Positions 42,526-53,054 of a DNA stretch of 64,000 nucleotides are shown piece after piece. Numbering within the stretch: the first letter of the stretch is position 1; the number at the start of each line of letters is the position of its first letter. The stretch comes from Myxococcota bacterium (GTDB lineage: Bacteria > Myxococcota_A > Bradymonadia > UBA7976 > UBA1532), in contig CAUJDF010000044.1 of assembly GCA_963169045.1 (NCBI GenBank), positions 248,001 through 312,000 on the forward strand, written 5' to 3'. The notes beneath the pieces are model-generated. The model was not told the origin of the DNA, searched no databases, and saw only the letters and a list, made by a program, of their open reading frames with translations. A program made the position numbers and the translations under genes.

Positions 42526-44583
42526 TCAGTAGCGAGCGAGCTGCTGGAGGGCCTCGAGGACGTCGGCCTCCTGCGGGAGGATGGCGCGCTCGACGATGCG
42601 CGAGAACGCGATGGGCACGTCCTTCGCGCCGACGCGCATCACGGGCGCGTCCAGCCACTCGAACGCGTCACGGGCGATCGTCGCCGCGATCTCGGCGCCG
42701 AATCCCTGTGTGAGGTGGTCCTCGTGGACGATCACCACCTTGCCGGTGCGCTTGACGGAGTCGAGGACGGTCTGCCGGTCCCAGGGCTTGATCGACCGCA
42801 GGTCGATGACCTCGGCCTCGACGCCCTCCTTCGCGAGCTTGTGCGCGGCGCGGAGGCTCCAGTGTACGGGCGTGCCCCAGGCGACGACCGTCAGGTCGGT
42901 GCCGGGCCGGCGAACACGCGCCCGGCCGAACGGCACGGCGTGCTCCTCGCCGCAGCGGGGCGTCGCCGCGAAGCCTTGGTTGTAGAGGAACTTCGGCTCA
43001 AGGAAGAACGTCGGGCCCTTGCTGCGGATGGCGGTGCGCAGCAGTCCGGCGGCGTCGTCGGCGAACGCCGGCACCACGACCCGGAAGCCGGGGACGTGTG
43101 CGAACACGGCCTCCACGTTCTGGGAGTGATAGAGGCCACCGCCGATGTATCCGCCGCTCGACAGACGGATGGTGACGTTGGGCGAGTACTGGCCCTTGGT
43201 GCGCCAGTACTCGTGGCCCATCTCGATGATCTGCTCCATCGCCGGCCACACGTAGTCGGCGAACTGGGCGGCCTCGATGACGACGCGGATGTCGTCGCGG
43301 TAGCGACACAGTCCGTTGGCGGTGCCGACGATGAAGTCCTCGGCGATGGGCGCATTGAACACGCGCCCGCGCCCGAAGGCCTGCTGCATGCCCTTCGTCA
43401 CGAGGAAGACGCCGCCCTTCTCTTTGCTGGCGACGTCCTGCCCCCAGAGGAAGGCGTTGGAATTCCTGCGGAATTCAGCGTGCAGCGTCTCGTTGATCGC
43501 TTCGCGCAGCTTCCACTCGTCGCCGCCGGTCGGTGTCGGCGTCTCGGCGGGTTCCCAGGCCGGCGGCTCGGCGAACTCGATCCACGATCCGGGCTCCGGG
43601 TCGGGCGCCGCCTCGGCGCGCTCGGCGGCGCGGGTCACCTCGTCGCGGTTGGCGGCCTCGATGGCCTCGAGGTCGGCCTCGCCGGCGATGCCAGCGGCAA
43701 GGATGTCGGCCCGGAGCCGGTTCAGCGGGTCGCGGGCGCGGGCCGCCGCGATCTCCTCCTCGCTGCGGTACAGCTCGTGGCGATCCGAGTTGCTGTGGGC
43801 CCCGATGCGCTCGCAGAACGCGTGGACCATCGCCGGGCCCCTGCCGCTGCGCACGTACTCGAGCGCCCGCTGCATCCCGAGGTGGCAGTCGACGAAGTCC
43901 GTCCCGTCGACGTTGATGATCTCGACGTTCGCGAGGCCCGCGTAGTTGTCGGAGACGCGCGCGTTCGCGGACTGCTCCTCGACGGGCACCGAGATGCCGA
44001 ACCGGTTGTTCTGGATGACGAACACGACCGGCAGCTTCTCGCGGCTGGCGCCGTTGTAGGCCTCGTAGCAGTAGCCCTCGCTGGTGCTCGCCTCGCCCTG
44101 GCTGCTGAAGACGACCGCGTCGCCGTCGAAGAACTTCACGGCGCGCGCGAGGCCCACGGCGTGAAGCGCGTGGTTGCCGGTGCACGAGGAGACGTTCTGG
44201 ACGCCGATGGCCGGCTTCGCGAAGTGGTTCGACATGTGCCGGCCGCCGCCCGCCACGTCGGTCTCCTTCGACAGGCCGTTGAGGATGATCTCTTCGGGTG
44301 TCAGACCGGCGGCGAGACACGTCAACATGTCGCGGTAGTAAGGGAACAGGAAGTCCCGGCCGGCGCGGAACGCGAGCCCGAGCGTCAGCTGGATGCCGTC
44401 GTGACCGGCGAACGGGGCATGGTAGCTCCAACCCTTGGCCTTGCGGATGTATCCGACGGCCAGGTCCTCGAGCAGGCGGCCGAGGTGCGTCAGCCGGTAC
44501 CACTCGCGCACGAGGGCCGGGTCGATCGCCTTCAGCGCCGCGCCGTGCTGCTGCTCCCCCGTGCCGCTCTTCGCTGCCACCAC
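42526..44583 (-). CDS. Fused alpha-beta E1 of a 2-oxoacid dehydrogenase-type TPP enzyme
   Basis: 685 residues. Residues 1 to about 330 are an E1-alpha: YRLTHLGRLLEDLAVGYIRKAKG, PYYRDMLTCLAAG, then the TPP region SSQGEASTSEGYCYEAYNGA ending in NNRFGIS. The usual GDG reads GEA, as in a subset of fused E1 proteins. Residues about 365-685 are an E1-beta (LREAINETLHAEFRRN, FNAPIAEDFIVGTANG, VHEDHLTQGFGAEIAA). Fused E1s are annotated as branched-chain or pyruvate-type dehydrogenases; the substrate is not decided here, and no E2 or E3 gene is nearby. The GTG at 44583 follows GGAGG by six bases. Confidence 0.85.
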   Translation of the reverse strand: MVAAKSGTGEQQHGAALKAIDPALVREWYRLTHLGRLLEDLAVGYIRKAKGWSYHAPFAGHDGIQLTLGLAFRAGRDFLFPYYRDMLTCLAAGLTPEEIILNGLSKETDVAGGGRHMSNHFAKPAIGVQNVSSCTGNHALHAVGLARAVKFFDGDAVVFSSQGEASTSEGYCYEAYNGASREKLPVVFVIQNNRFGISVPVEEQSANARVSDNYAGLANVEIINVDGTDFVDCHLGMQRALEYVRSGRGPAMVHAFCERIGAHSNSDRHELYRSEEEIAAARARDPLNRLRADILAAGIAGEADLEAIEAANRDEVTRAAERAEAAPDPEPGSWIEFAEPPAWEPAETPTPTGGDEWKLREAINETLHAEFRRNSNAFLWGQDVASKEKGGVFLVTKGMQQAFGRGRVFNAPIAEDFIVGTANGLCRYRDDIRVVIEAAQFADYVWPAMEQIIEMGHEYWRTKGQYSPNVTIRLSSGGYIGGGLYHSQNVEAVFAHVPGFRVVVPAFADDAAGLLRTAIRSKGPTFFLEPKFLYNQGFAATPRCGEEHAVPFGRARVRRPGTDLTVVAWGTPVHWSLRAAHKLAKEGVEAEVIDLRSIKPWDRQTVLDSVKRTGKVVIVHEDHLTQGFGAEIAATIARDAFEWLDAPVMRVGAKDVPIAFSRIVERAILPQEADVLEALQQLARY

Positions 44584-44618
44584 CGTCCACCTCCGATCTA
44601 AGGATGAGATCGCGCGCC

Positions 44619-44646
44619 AATGTACCGACTCGGGCCGCCCGGTCAA
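44619..44646 (-). promoter_or_regulatory. Promoter of the fused E1 gene
   Basis: TTGACC (44641-44646), a 16-base spacer and TACATT (44619-44624) on the minus strand, with a leader of about 30 bases ending in GGAGG. Confidence 0.7.
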
Positions 44647-44749
44647 CCCCAGGAGGGCGGCGTTCCTTCCTTCTGGAATTGCGGAGCGCAACCCGGTTGC
44701 GGTATGAGCCCGTACGCTTTCGCGGCTTCGCACGGAGGGAACTGAGAGC

Positions 44750-45850
44750 ATGTCGGCCTTCACCAGGTGGCAGAACGGTCTCGTGGCGGCGATCGGCCTC
44801 GCCGGGCTCGCGCTCGCCGGTTGCGGCAACAAGAACGAGGGCGGCGACAAGCCGGCCACGGGGACGCCGGCGACCGAGGCCGCGGCCCAGGCGCAGGCGC
44901 CCGCTTCGGCGGCTCCGGCCGATGGCTTCGCCGCGCTGCTCGACGGCGCCGCGGGCTGCGTCGCCGAAGGCAGGCTCAACCGCTCCTGCGAAGGCTACGT
45001 CAAGCTGTCCCGCGAGCTCGCGCAGAAGCCCGACAAGGACGCCGTCGCCAAGGTGGTCGTCGCCGCCGAGTCGCCCGAGGCCAACAAGAAGCTGGTGGCG
45101 CTCTCGCTGCTCGCCCGCACGTACCCCGAAGAGGGCGAGGTCGCCGCGAAGCTCCTCCCCCGCCTCGACCAGGAGACCGACGCCAACGTCCAGGTCGAGC
45201 TGCTGCGCGCGCTCGCGCCGCGCACGGGCGCCGGCGTCGAGGAGAAGGCGCTCGCCCTCCTCGGCGAGGGCAAGGAGCCCGCGGTGCGCGCCGCGGCGGC
45301 CCGCGTCCTGAGCCACGAGGCGCACGCGGGCTTCGCCGCGCAGTCGGCGCCCAAGCTGCTCGAGGCCCTCGAGAAGGACTCCGCCCCCGCGGTGCGCCGC
45401 CAGGCCGCCACCGGCCTCGGCAACCTCAAGCACGAGGCGGCGATCGAGCCCCTCATCAAGTCGCTCGACGACGAGTTGGTCGCGCCGGCGGCGACGTTCG
45501 CGCTGGCCCGGTTCGAGTCGCCCGCGGCCTACGACGCCATCTGGAAGCGCATCGAGGACGGCGCGAAGACGGGCAAGGTCTCGCTGTCGCTGCTGGCCTC
45601 GGTCAAGCTGCTCGAGAAGCACCCCAAGCACGACGCGACGAAGGAGCTGAAGACCCTCGAGAAGATCAAGGCTCAGCTCGCCAAGACCGCCGGGGCCGAC
45701 CAGCAGTCCCAGGCCGCGCTTCGCCTCGTCGAGCGCAGCATCGAGCGCCTGAAGGGCGGCGGCGACGCCACGAAGCCCGTCGCGGTGGGCGCGCCGGCGT
45801 CCCAGGCGGCCCCGGTCTCCGCGGGTGGCGCCACCAAGAAGGCCCCTTGA
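44750..45850 (+). CDS. HEAT-repeat lipoprotein upstream of an Omp85 gene
   Basis: 366 residues. The ATG follows GGAGGG. A lipoprotein signal ends in LALAGC (Cys25), followed by an Ala/Pro linker with DGAAGC. HEAT-like repeats span about 75-290 (DANVQVELLRALAPRTG, EPAVRAAAARVLSHEA, SAPAVRRQAATGLGNLKH). The C-terminus is a Lys/Ala-rich helix and an Ala/Pro tail. Its TGA overlaps the TTG start of the TPR gene. Its position ahead of an Omp85 gene suggests an assembly-accessory role, by analogy with BAM lipoproteins; this is inference. Confidence 0.8.
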   Translation: MSAFTRWQNGLVAAIGLAGLALAGCGNKNEGGDKPATGTPATEAAAQAQAPASAAPADGFAALLDGAAGCVAEGRLNRSCEGYVKLSRELAQKPDKDAVAKVVVAAESPEANKKLVALSLLARTYPEEGEVAAKLLPRLDQETDANVQVELLRALAPRTGAGVEEKALALLGEGKEPAVRAAAARVLSHEAHAGFAAQSAPKLLEALEKDSAPAVRRQAATGLGNLKHEAAIEPLIKSLDDELVAPAATFALARFESPAAYDAIWKRIEDGAKTGKVSLSLLASVKLLEKHPKHDATKELKTLEKIKAQLAKTAGADQQSQAALRLVERSIERLKGGGDATKPVAVGAPASQAAPVSAGGATKKAP

Positions 45851-46161
45851 GCGCCGAGCAGCGCGTCGCCGCGCTGCGGCAGATGCTGGAGCACGATCCC
45901 GACGACGCGTTCGCGCTCTACGGGCTGGCGTTCGAGCTGAAACAGGCCGACGAGGTCGCGGAAGCGGAGCGCCTCTTCCGGCGCCTGCTCGACCGCCACC
46001 CCGACCAGCACTACGGCTACTACCAGCTCGGCGAGCTCCTGCTCGCCGAATCCCGCCCCGACGAGGCGGCCGCGATCCTGAGTGCCGGCCTCGCCCGCGC
46101 CGAAGCCGCCGGCGACGGCAAGGCCGCCGGCGAGCTGCGGGCCCTCCTCCAACAGACGTGA
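45847..46161 (+). CDS. Small TPR protein
   Basis: 104 residues from a TTG start that overlaps the preceding stop (TTGA). It contains about two tetratricopeptide repeats (DDAFALYGLAFELKQADEVAEA; HYGYYQLGELLLAESRPDEA). There is no signal peptide. Its stop overlaps the GTG of the Omp85 gene. A protein-binding adaptor is likely; the partner is unknown. The reading frame is supported by the tight overlaps and by TPR periodicity. Confidence 0.75.
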   Translation: MSAEQRVAALRQMLEHDPDDAFALYGLAFELKQADEVAEAERLFRRLLDRHPDQHYGYYQLGELLLAESRPDEAAAILSAGLARAEAAGDGKAAGELRALLQQT

Positions 46162-48488
46162 TCCGTTCCCCCGCGACCGTGCCGGGCCCGCTCTCGCCCC
46201 TGGTCGCGATCGTCACGATTCTCTTTTCGTTCTGCGCCTTTGCGGCTCGCGACGAGGCCTCGGGGGCCCGGCGAGTGCGCGCCGTGCGCTTCGAGGGCGT
46301 CGCCCGCGCCCAACAGGACGACCTGCGCGCGCGCCTCGGCGACCTCGTCGATGGTCCGGCCACCGAAGACCGCCTCGCCGAGGCCGTGCGGCGGCTCGAG
46401 GCGGTGCGCGCGCTCGGCGGCCTCGACGTGGAGCTGCGCCCGACTCGCCGCGGCGGCCTCGTTGACGTGGTGTTCCGCGCCGACGGCGAGCCTCGCCACC
46501 TCGCCGCGCTCCGCCTCACGACCCGCGCCGAGGGCGAGGCCGACGGCGACGAGAGCTGGCGCCTCGCCCGCCAGGTCCAGACCGCGCAGGGCGCGTTTCA
46601 CTCGGGCGAAGGCCGCCGCTTCCATCCCTACCTGCTGCGCCTCGACGCCGAGAAGGTCCTGCGCCTCTTCCGCGACCGCGGCCACCGCGACGCCGAGGTC
46701 GAGACCATCCTCGCCGAGGAGGGCGACCTCGTCACCGCGACCCTCCGCGTCCGGCCGGGGCCGCGCTATCGCGTCACCGCCGTCCGGATCGACGGGGTCG
46801 AAGAGAAGCGCGGGCAGATCCTCGAGAAGCTCGACACCCGGCCGGAGGGGCCGGTGGTGCCCGACGGGCTGCTGAAGGACGCCGAACGCGTGCGCGCCTT
46901 CTACTGCGCCCTCGGCCTGCCGGACGTCGAGGTGACGGCGAAGCAGGCGCCGACCGGCGACACCGGCATCCAGGTGACGTTCCACGTGCGTCCGGGGCCG
47001 TTCGTGCGCGTCGGCACGTTGCGCCTCGAGGGGCACGCGATTCCTGAGGAGGTGCTCGACAGGCTGGCGGTCAAGGCCGGCCGACCCTTCTGCCCCGACC
47101 AGGTCGCCGCCTCCGAGGAGCGCATCGCCGCGCTCCTGCGCGAGAGCGGCCACCCCGACGCCGACATCGAGTCGCGCGTGGAGCGCGTGAAGGGCAAGTC
47201 CGCCGGCGAGCCCGAGAGCGCGAACGTGGTGATCGCCATGCGCCCCGGCGGGCAGGCGCGGGTCGAACGCATCTGGTTCGAGGGCAACTCGATCACGCGG
47301 GAGAGCGTGCTGCGGCAGCTGCTGGCCATCGAGGAGGGCGACGTGCTGCGGCAGTCGGCGCTCGACCAGAGCGTGCAGGCCCTGCGGCGCTCGGACCTCT
47401 TCAAGTCCGCGTCGGTGCGGGTGATCCGCGGCTCGCGCCCCACCACGCGCTACCTGTTGTTCACCGTCGAGGAGGCCCAGCAGATCGCCATCGATCTGCT
47501 GGGCCAGACCTTGACCTTCCGCAACGTCGACCTCGCCGACTGGCCCGAGGACTGGGAGGACCTGGCCCAGGGCGTCTCGCTGCGCGGCGGCGGGCAGCGC
47601 GTCCGCTTCTATGCCCAGGAGGACTGGCAAGGCGTCGAGTTCACGGACGCCTTCGTCAGCCGCCACCTGCTGACGCGGGCCGCCTTGTTCCGGCGGACGG
47701 ACGACGTCGACGGCACCGAGGAGGCCTGGTACACGGTCGAGGCCGGCTTCGGCCTGCAGGCGTTCGAGAGCCGCGCGTCGCTCGTGCCGCTCTTCCAGCT
47801 CGAGTACACCTCGCTCGAGGCTCGAAGCGCGTTCGCCGGCCTGCCCATTCGGGCGGGCGACGTGTGGACGACGGCGCTGGGCGTCGAGGGCCGCCTCGAC
47901 CTCAACCTGCGCGACGCCGAGCGCGTGCCCTACATCGGCTTCGACGTCCGCGGCCGGGCGCTCTTCGGTCTCGAAGATCTCGGCGGCGACCTCGGCTGGC
48001 GCTCCGTCGACGCCGGCGCCCGCGTGCACGTGCCGCTCGGCACGAACCGCCGCGATCAGCACTACGTCCTGCGCCTGGCGAGCCGCTTCGCCCAGGTCGA
48101 CCCCGACGAGAGCGGCGAGCTGCTCGCCCACCAGCGCGCCTTCCCCGATATCCGCGGCTTCGACGCTCGCTCGATCGGCGTCCCCTTCGACGTCGCCGCC
48201 GACGAGACGATCGTGCTCGGCGGCACCACCGCCGCCACCGCCTCGGCCGAGCTCCGCGTGCCGATCCCCGTCGGCCGCCGGAACGCCTTCGCGCCGTTCC
48301 TCGACGTCGCCACCGTCAGCGGCGACGACGACCCGTTCCTCGCCAACCCGCACGCCGCCGCCGGCGTGACGCTCTACTTCAGCGTGTTCTCGGAGCGCCT
48401 CGAAGGCTACCTGCACGGCGCGTGGCCGCTGCTGGGCGACGCCGGCGACGAGCAGTACGTGGGCGGAGGGCTCGGGGGGGCCTTCTAG
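46158..48488 (+). CDS. Omp85-family outer-membrane assembly protein (BamA/TamA-like)
   Basis: 776 residues from a GTG overlapping the TPR stop. A hydrophobic signal (LSPLVAIVTILFSFCAFAA) is followed by about four to five POTRA-like repeats (about 30-440), each with a strand-helix-helix-strand pattern such as RVRAVRFEGVARAQQDDLRA and QARVERIWFEGNSITRESVL. The remainder (about 440-776) is a predicted 16-strand barrel ending in GGGLGGAF, with a terminal Phe as expected for outer-membrane insertion. It probably inserts or translocates outer-membrane proteins. This copy is neither clearly BamA nor TamA. It forms an operon with a HEAT lipoprotein and a TPR protein. Confidence 0.85.
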   Translation: MIRSPATVPGPLSPLVAIVTILFSFCAFAARDEASGARRVRAVRFEGVARAQQDDLRARLGDLVDGPATEDRLAEAVRRLEAVRALGGLDVELRPTRRGGLVDVVFRADGEPRHLAALRLTTRAEGEADGDESWRLARQVQTAQGAFHSGEGRRFHPYLLRLDAEKVLRLFRDRGHRDAEVETILAEEGDLVTATLRVRPGPRYRVTAVRIDGVEEKRGQILEKLDTRPEGPVVPDGLLKDAERVRAFYCALGLPDVEVTAKQAPTGDTGIQVTFHVRPGPFVRVGTLRLEGHAIPEEVLDRLAVKAGRPFCPDQVAASEERIAALLRESGHPDADIESRVERVKGKSAGEPESANVVIAMRPGGQARVERIWFEGNSITRESVLRQLLAIEEGDVLRQSALDQSVQALRRSDLFKSASVRVIRGSRPTTRYLLFTVEEAQQIAIDLLGQTLTFRNVDLADWPEDWEDLAQGVSLRGGGQRVRFYAQEDWQGVEFTDAFVSRHLLTRAALFRRTDDVDGTEEAWYTVEAGFGLQAFESRASLVPLFQLEYTSLEARSAFAGLPIRAGDVWTTALGVEGRLDLNLRDAERVPYIGFDVRGRALFGLEDLGGDLGWRSVDAGARVHVPLGTNRRDQHYVLRLASRFAQVDPDESGELLAHQRAFPDIRGFDARSIGVPFDVAADETIVLGGTTAATASAELRVPIPVGRRNAFAPFLDVATVSGDDDPFLANPHAAAGVTLYFSVFSERLEGYLHGAWPLLGDAGDEQYVGGGLGGAF

Positions 48489-48546
48489 TTCCGCACGCTT
48501 CGTCGCGGCCCTCGGGCGCGCGAACTTCGCTGTCAGACCACCAGGT

Positions 48547-49544
48547 CTACAGCGCCTCGCGGATGGCCTTGACCATCTCGCTGGTGCGCGCGTCGCCACC
48601 GAGATCTGCCGTGATCACGCGCCCTTCCGTGAGGACGCGCTCCACGGCGGCCTGCAGCCGGTCGGCGGGCGCCTGCTGGCCGAGGTGCTCGAGCAGGCGG
48701 ATCGCGGGCAGCAACATCGGGATGGGGTTGAGGCGGTCGCTGCCGAGCAGGCCCGGCACGCGGCCGTGGATCGCCTCGAACACGACGCCGTCGTCGCCCT
48801 GATCGAGCCCCCACACCGCGCTGATGCCGCCGACGAGCCCGGCGCCGAGATCGCTGAGGATGTCGCCGTAGAGGTTGCCCGCGACGACCACGTCGAACTG
48901 GTACGGGTTCGTCACCATCTGCATGCAGGCGTTGTCGACGATGATCTCGCGCGTCTCGACGTCGGGATAATGCGCGGCCACCTCGCGGCCCACCTCGAGG
49001 AAGAGGCCGTCGCTCCGCTTCATGATGTTGGCCTTGTGCACGATGGCCAGGCGGCGCCGCCCGTGGTTGCGCGCATAGCGATAGGCGAATCGGAAGATGC
49101 GCTCGCTCGCCGCCCGCGTGACCACCTTGATCGACTCGACGACGCCCGGGTGCACCTCGTGCTCGAGGCCGGCGTACACGTCCTCGGTGTTCTCGCGGAT
49201 GATCACGAGGTCGAGGTTCGGGTAGCGCGACTTCAGGCCCTCGAGGTTGCGCACGTGGCGCACGCCGGCGTACAGGCCGAGCGCCTTGCGCATCACCACG
49301 GACGGGCTCTCATAGCTGCCGGTGCCCTCGGGGGTGCGCAGCGGCCCCTTCAGGGCAACGCCGTTGCGGCGCACGGACTCGATGCAGGCCGGCGGCAGCG
49401 GGCCCTCTTCACCGGTGCAGTCGGCGCCGGCCTCCACCCACTCCCACTCCACCTGGCCGCCGGCGGCCGCCACGAGCTCGGTCATGGGACCGGCGAGATC
49501 GCGGCCGATCAGGTCGCCCGGGATGAGGGTCACCTTGCGAGCGC

Positions 49545-49548
<4 letters not shown>
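48547..49548 (-). CDS. Isocitrate/isopropylmalate dehydrogenase-family subunit, IDH3 beta/gamma-like
   Basis: 333 residues from a GTG that overlaps the upstream paralogue's stop (GTGA). The fold and core are typical: IIRENTEDVYAG, VHKANIMKRSDGLF, NLYGDILSDLGAGL. However, the substrate Ser-x-Asn segment reads YESPSVVMRK and the cofactor segment reads HGRVPGLLGSDRLNP, without the NAD-selecting PDI. The stretches HVRNLEG, DNACMQMVTNPYQFDV and LDLVIIRENTE closely resemble mammalian IDH3 beta/gamma regulatory subunits. I infer that it is a regulatory partner for the neighbouring catalytic paralogue. A separate activity cannot be excluded. Confidence 0.8.
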
Positions 49549-50567
<1,019 letters not shown>

Positions 50568-50601
50568 GCCCTCTCCAATCGCTCGAAGGGGGCGGAAGCT
50601 A

Positions 50602-51006
50602 TCACGTCCTCCGCATGGATTCATAGCGGGCGCCGCTTGGGTAGACGCCCCCCGCGCCGGGCACCGCGGCGAATCCTTCGGAGGCGAAGAGCGCGCGCGC
50701 CGCGAGGTTGTCGCAGGACACCTCGAGCGCCGCCGGCCCGGCGATCTCGGCGAGCGCGTGCCGCAAGAGCGCGCGCCCGAGCCCCGCGCGCGGCCGCGCC
50801 GAGGCGATGGCGACGATGCGCCCGTCGTCGGTCCAGATGACGAAGCCGACGATCGAGCCCTGCGCCTCCGCGACCGCCGTCTGCGCGCCGCGCGCGCGAA
50901 ACCAGTGCGCCACCGTCGCGGCGTAGTCGCCCTGGGCCACGAACGCCGCGGCGGCCAGCGAGCGTACCGGCGCGAGATCGAGGGGGCCCGCCCGCCGGAT
51001 CCTCAC
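50602..51006 (-). CDS. GNAT-family N-acetyltransferase
   Basis: 134 residues from a GTG. The acetyl-CoA loop is [18 protein letters not shown], equivalent to R/QxxGxG/A, and the C-terminal [20 protein letters not shown] is the usual RimI-like tail. The acceptor is unknown. It lies 34 bases upstream of the isocitrate dehydrogenase start on the same strand, and 51 bases from the divergent amidotransferase. Confidence 0.85.
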   Translation of the reverse strand: MRIRRAGPLDLAPVRSLAAAAFVAQGDYAATVAHWFRARGAQTAVAEAQGSIVGFVIWTDDGRIVAIASARPRAGLGRALLRHALAEIAGPAALEVSCDNLAARALFASEGFAAVPGAGGVYPSGARYESMRRT

Positions 51007-51022
51007 CGGGCCCTCGCGCCGA

Positions 51023-51050
51023 TTGCGGCCGTCCGGCGCCCGTGTAACAT
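51023..51050 (+). promoter_or_regulatory. Leaderless-type promoter of the class II amidotransferase
   Basis: TTGCGG (51023-51028), a 16-base spacer and TAACAT (51045-51050), then seven bases (CCGCGCC) and the ATG. No ribosome-binding site is present. Confidence 0.55.
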
Positions 51051-51057
51051 CCGCGCC

Positions 51058-51825
51058 ATGTGCGAACTGCTGGGCATGAGCGCCAACGTCCCGACGGACA
51101 TCTGCTTCAGCTTCACCGGCCTGATGCAGCGCGGCGGCCGCACCGGCCCGCATCGCGACGGCTGGGGCATCGCATTCTACGAGGGACGCGGCTGCCGCAC
51201 GTTCCACGATCCCGCGCCGAGCGCCGACTCGGAGATCGCGAAGTTCATCCACCGTTACCCGATCAAGAGCTGCAACGTCATCTCGCACATCCGCCAGGCC
51301 ACGCACGGCAAGGTGTGTCTCGAGAACACGCACCCGTTCTCCCGGGAGCTGTGGGGCCGCCACTGGGTCTTCGCCCACAACGGCAAGCTGCGCGGGATCA
51401 AGCAACGGCCCCTCGGCTTCTACCGACCCGTCGGCACCACCGACAGCGAGCACGCCTTCTGCTGGATGCTCGACCGCATCCGCACGGCCTTTCCCGACCC
51501 GCCGCGACGTCCGCAGGCCCTGATGCAGCTCGTGCAGTCCCTGTGCGACGACCTGCGGACGCTGGGCACCTTCAACCTGCTCCTGGGCGACGCGCGGCAC
51601 CTCTACGCCTATTGCACGACGAAGCTCAGCTGGATCACGCGGCGGGCGCCCTTCGGCCCGGCCCGCCTCTGCGACGCCGAGCTCGAGGTCGACTTCGCCC
51701 ACGAGACGACGCCGCGCGACATCGTGACCGTCATCGCGACGCGGCCTCTGACGGCCAACGAGTCCTGGAACATCATGCGGCCGGGCGAGCTCGTCGTCTT
51801 CCGCGACGGCCTGCCGATGCGCTGA
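51058..51825 (+). CDS. Class II glutamine amidotransferase (YafJ/EgtC-like)
   Basis: 255 residues. Cys2, exposed after Met removal, is the N-terminal nucleophile (MCELLGMS). [29 protein letters not shown] and WVFAHNGKL are the glutamine-binding and oxyanion motifs of the YafJ-type glutaminase domain. The length equals a lone glutaminase domain, so the ammonia acceptor must be another protein or a small molecule. The function is unknown for most members. Predicted leaderless mRNA. Confidence 0.9.
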   Translation: MCELLGMSANVPTDICFSFTGLMQRGGRTGPHRDGWGIAFYEGRGCRTFHDPAPSADSEIAKFIHRYPIKSCNVISHIRQATHGKVCLENTHPFSRELWGRHWVFAHNGKLRGIKQRPLGFYRPVGTTDSEHAFCWMLDRIRTAFPDPPRRPQALMQLVQSLCDDLRTLGTFNLLLGDARHLYAYCTTKLSWITRRAPFGPARLCDAELEVDFAHETTPRDIVTVIATRPLTANESWNIMRPGELVVFRDGLPMR

Positions 51826-51841
51826 CGACCGCGGGCCGAGA

Positions 51842-53023
51842 TCAGCCGTCGTCGTCGGGCTCGCCCATGATGACGGTGCGGTCGTCGTCGTCGTCGTCGT
51901 GGTGCGCGGGCGGCGGGAGCGGGCCGTTGGCGAGCGTGACGCCGTCCTCCTCCTCGTCGATCGAGGGCCGGTGGACGACGGCGGTGGGCGGCCCCGTCTC
52001 GAGGACCTCCTCGTCGAGGCCGATCTCGGCGAGGGCCGCCTGGATCTCGAGGCGCGGCGAGGTCGCCAGCGCGTCGACGCAGGCGAGGTCACCGGCGCGG
52101 CGGCATCGGCCGTGCAGCGCTTGCGCGGCCTCGTCTTCGGGCAGGACGCCGAGCCGCAGCGCGACCGCACGAAGCAGCAGCGCGAACACGGCGGAGGACG
52201 GCAGGCGCCGCGAGGCGTCCAGCTCCAGCGCGAGGTCGACGACGGCCGCCAGCACCTCCGGCACCTGGGGGTTGCGCGAGCGGATCGCCGGCGCCGGCAC
52301 GCCGTCGAGGAAGCGCCGGAACAGCTCCGCATGGTCCGGCGACCGGAACGGAATGTGCCCCGTCAGCATCTCGTACAGCGTCGCTCCGAGCCCGTACACG
52401 TCGAAGCGCGGCGTGGGCGCCTCGTGATTGAACTGCTCCGGCGGCATGTACCAGAGCGTGCCCACATTCGCTCCGGCCAGGGTCAGATCCAGGCTCTTGC
52501 CGAGCTGTTTCGCAACGCCGAAGTCCGTGACACGCACGTCGGTGCCCGCCGGAGAGCCGGCGAGCATCAGGTTCCCAGGCTTGACGTCCCGGTGCACCAT
52601 GCCCCGGCGATGGGCATAGTCGAGCGCTTCAGCGGCGTGGATGGCGATGCGCACCGCCTGGGTGACCTCGAGCGGTCCGCGCCGGTCGCGCAGGAGCTGC
52701 TCCACCGAGCCGCCGTCGACGTACTGCATGACGATGGCCTGCAGCGTCGGGGACTCGAGGTAGTCGTAGACCCGGGCGATGTGCGCGTGGTCGAGCTCGG
52801 ACTGCAGCACGGCACCCTGACGGAAGCGCCGCGAAAGCAGGTCCTCGTCCTCGTCGTCGTCGCGGCCGCGGTGCCGGATCTTGATCGCCACCCGCCGGCC
52901 GAGCAGCCGGTGCCGGCCGCCGACGACCACGCCCATGCCGCCGAGACCGAGGCGGTCCTCGACGGCGTAGGGGCCGATGTACCGCGGCAGCCGCGATTGC
53001 CAGCTGTCTTCCCCGGACTCCAC
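51842..53023 (-). CDS. Cytoplasmic Ser/Thr protein kinase
   Basis: 393 residues from a GTG behind GAGGGG. The kinase domain (about 12-275) has the Gly loop LGLGGMGVVV, VAIKIRHRG with the Lys, the catalytic loop MVHRDVKPGNLML, the DFG segment VTDFGVAKQ, and MPPEQF. An acidic, flexible C-terminus (HHDDDDDDRTVIMGEPDDDG) contains TVIMGEP, reminiscent of short Thr-containing FHA-binding tails. No membrane segment or PEGA domain is seen. It lies downstream of DUF72 with a 31-base gap and probably shares that transcript. Confidence 0.85.
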   Translation of the reverse strand: MESGEDSWQSRLPRYIGPYAVEDRLGLGGMGVVVGGRHRLLGRRVAIKIRHRGRDDDEDEDLLSRRFRQGAVLQSELDHAHIARVYDYLESPTLQAIVMQYVDGGSVEQLLRDRRGPLEVTQAVRIAIHAAEALDYAHRRGMVHRDVKPGNLMLAGSPAGTDVRVTDFGVAKQLGKSLDLTLAGANVGTLWYMPPEQFNHEAPTPRFDVYGLGATLYEMLTGHIPFRSPDHAELFRRFLDGVPAPAIRSRNPQVPEVLAAVVDLALELDASRRLPSSAVFALLLRAVALRLGVLPEDEAAQALHGRCRRAGDLACVDALATSPRLEIQAALAEIGLDEEVLETGPPTAVVHRPSIDEEEDGVTLANGPLPPPAHHDDDDDDRTVIMGEPDDDG

Positions 53024-53054
53024 TCGCCCCTCACCCGGCCGCCTCAACGGCGGC

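Noticed and set aside
45825-46157. N-terminal extension of the Omp85 frame
   Set aside because: It would overlap the whole TPR gene in another frame and is Arg-rich. The GTG at 46158 begins a proper signal peptide.
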